Of a DNA stretch of 64,000 nt, positions 63,516 through 64,000 are shown one piece after another (within the stretch, counting starts at the first letter, position 1; each line of letters begins with the position of its first letter). The notes under the pieces are model-generated. The model saw only the letters and a program-made list of their open reading frames with translations. It searched no databases and was not told the DNA's origin. A program made the position numbers and the translations under genes. Origin of the DNA: Acinetobacter lwoffii (GTDB lineage: Bacteria > Pseudomonadota > Gammaproteobacteria > Pseudomonadales > Moraxellaceae); contig SPVA01000043.1 in NCBI GenBank assembly GCA_013530545.1, forward strand, positions 1 to 64,000, in the 5' to 3' direction.

Positions 63516-63547
63516 CTCCTCCCTTTAGAAAAGGGAGGTTGGGAGGC
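63516..63547. repeat. Related CCTCCC/GGGAGG palindromic repeat
   Basis: CTCCTCCCTTT-AGAA-AAGGGAGG followed by TTGGGAGG has the same plan (short stem plus an extra flanking copy of one arm) as the element 38 bp upstream, but a different core. Confidence 0.6.
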
Positions 63548-63564
63548 ATTAAATCTCACCCATT

Positions 63565-63590
63565 AAAAAAGCGCCTTGCGGCGCTTTTTT
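63565..63590. terminator. Terminator between mnmC and the rhodanese gene
   Basis: AAAAAAGCGCC and GGCGCTTTTTT form a perfect stem around TTGC. It serves both convergent genes. Confidence 0.92.
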
Positions 63591-63601
63591 TGACAGAATG
63601 C

Positions 63602-63916
63602 TTATACACCCTGTTCAAGCGGTAAGCCTGCATCACGGGCAGCACGAGTACCACCCATCAGAATGACATATTCACGTGAGCTGTCAAAACCCTCTAGTTT
63701 TTCCGCAGCACGTGGAGCTTTACTGCCCCCACCACACAAGATGTAAATGGGTTGATCCGCTGACACCTGAGTTAGGCTTTCTGCTGAAAGATCGTTAATG
63801 GGCTGATTCACCGCCCCTTTCACGTGTGCTTCAGCAAAAGCACTTGAATCGCGTACATCCCAGATAATTGCATTTTCTGGGAACTCAAATGTTGTAATTT
63901 CTTGTTTACGGATCAT
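63602..63916 (-). CDS. Rhodanese-like domain protein
   Basis: The 104-aa single-domain protein has WDVRDSSAFAEAHVKGAVNQPI and an active-site loop with cysteine in YILCGGGSKAPRAA. Such proteins move sulfane sulfur, or bind without catalysis. The start at 63916 follows AAAGGAG; the longer frame has no signal. Confidence 0.88.
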   Translation of the reverse strand: MIRKQEITTFEFPENAIIWDVRDSSAFAEAHVKGAVNQPINDLSAESLTQVSADQPIYILCGGGSKAPRAAEKLEGFDSSREYVILMGGTRAARDAGLPLEQGV

Positions 63917-64000
63917 TGCGCACTCCTTTGATGTAAACAACACTTGGCAAATGAAGAAAACATCCCTAGCATCTCAGATATTCTTTCCCTTTGTAAAGGT

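Overview
The window is chromosomal DNA of a gamma-proteobacterium, most likely an Acinetobacter species. The signs are an AT-rich genome, the secF, relA-rlmD-cysM-gacS, rsfS, three-subunit pntA1-pntA2-pntB and coaBC-radC-mnmC genes, and protein sequences that read as Acinetobacter. The species cannot be fixed from the sequence alone. Left host segment (1-19914): secF; a one-off XRE regulator; a probable operon on the minus strand, cysM - DnaQ-like exonuclease - rlmD - relA, in which relA is broken by a frameshift just after its synthetase domain; the hybrid sensor kinase gacS; a crotonase; a reductase/hydroxypyruvate isomerase pair (glxR, hyi); rsfS; the proton-translocating transhydrogenase pntA1-A2-B; a gene-free stretch of about 1 kb; an MFS exporter; and a HEPN-like protein. 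Prophage (about 19915-54231, 34.3 kb): a complete-looking P2-type myovirus prophage sits inside dusA. The 5' end of the host dusA is stranded at 19861-19929, and the prophage supplies a new start and N-terminus for the functional dusA at 54119. Virion genes follow P2 order: Q-P leftward, then O-N-M-L-X-lysis-R-S, V-W-J-I-fibres, FI-FII-E/E'-T-U-D rightward, then an ogr-like activator. A 22-bp box (TTGTGAAA-N4-GTTTATACAA) stands in front of each late operon, exactly where P2 has its Ogr-dependent promoters. gpE keeps the P2 T-TTT-TTG slippery heptamer and a -1 frame E' extension. The Rz/Rz1 spanin pair is nested and has moved behind the portal gene. Control and replication region (44.5-54 kb): this differs from P2. 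It holds small zinc-finger and membrane genes, a lipoprotein, a C4-type antisense RNA flanked by two copies of its target, two tandem paralogous mini-genes, a divergent repressor / ribbon-helix-helix switch, a TOPRIM primase-helicase in place of P2 gpA, a short SSB, a PrtN-like HTH protein and a tyrosine integrase. Near attL lies a non-coding segment with nine exact copies of GGTTAGAA in both orientations, a candidate origin or multi-site operator. Right host segment (54232-64000): the rest of dusA, a lipoprotein, coaBC, radC, a bestrophin-like channel, a PHP phosphoesterase, yciB, yciI, a coiled-coil membrane protein, mnmC and a rhodanese-like protein. I see no rRNA, tRNA, insertion sequence or CRISPR array.
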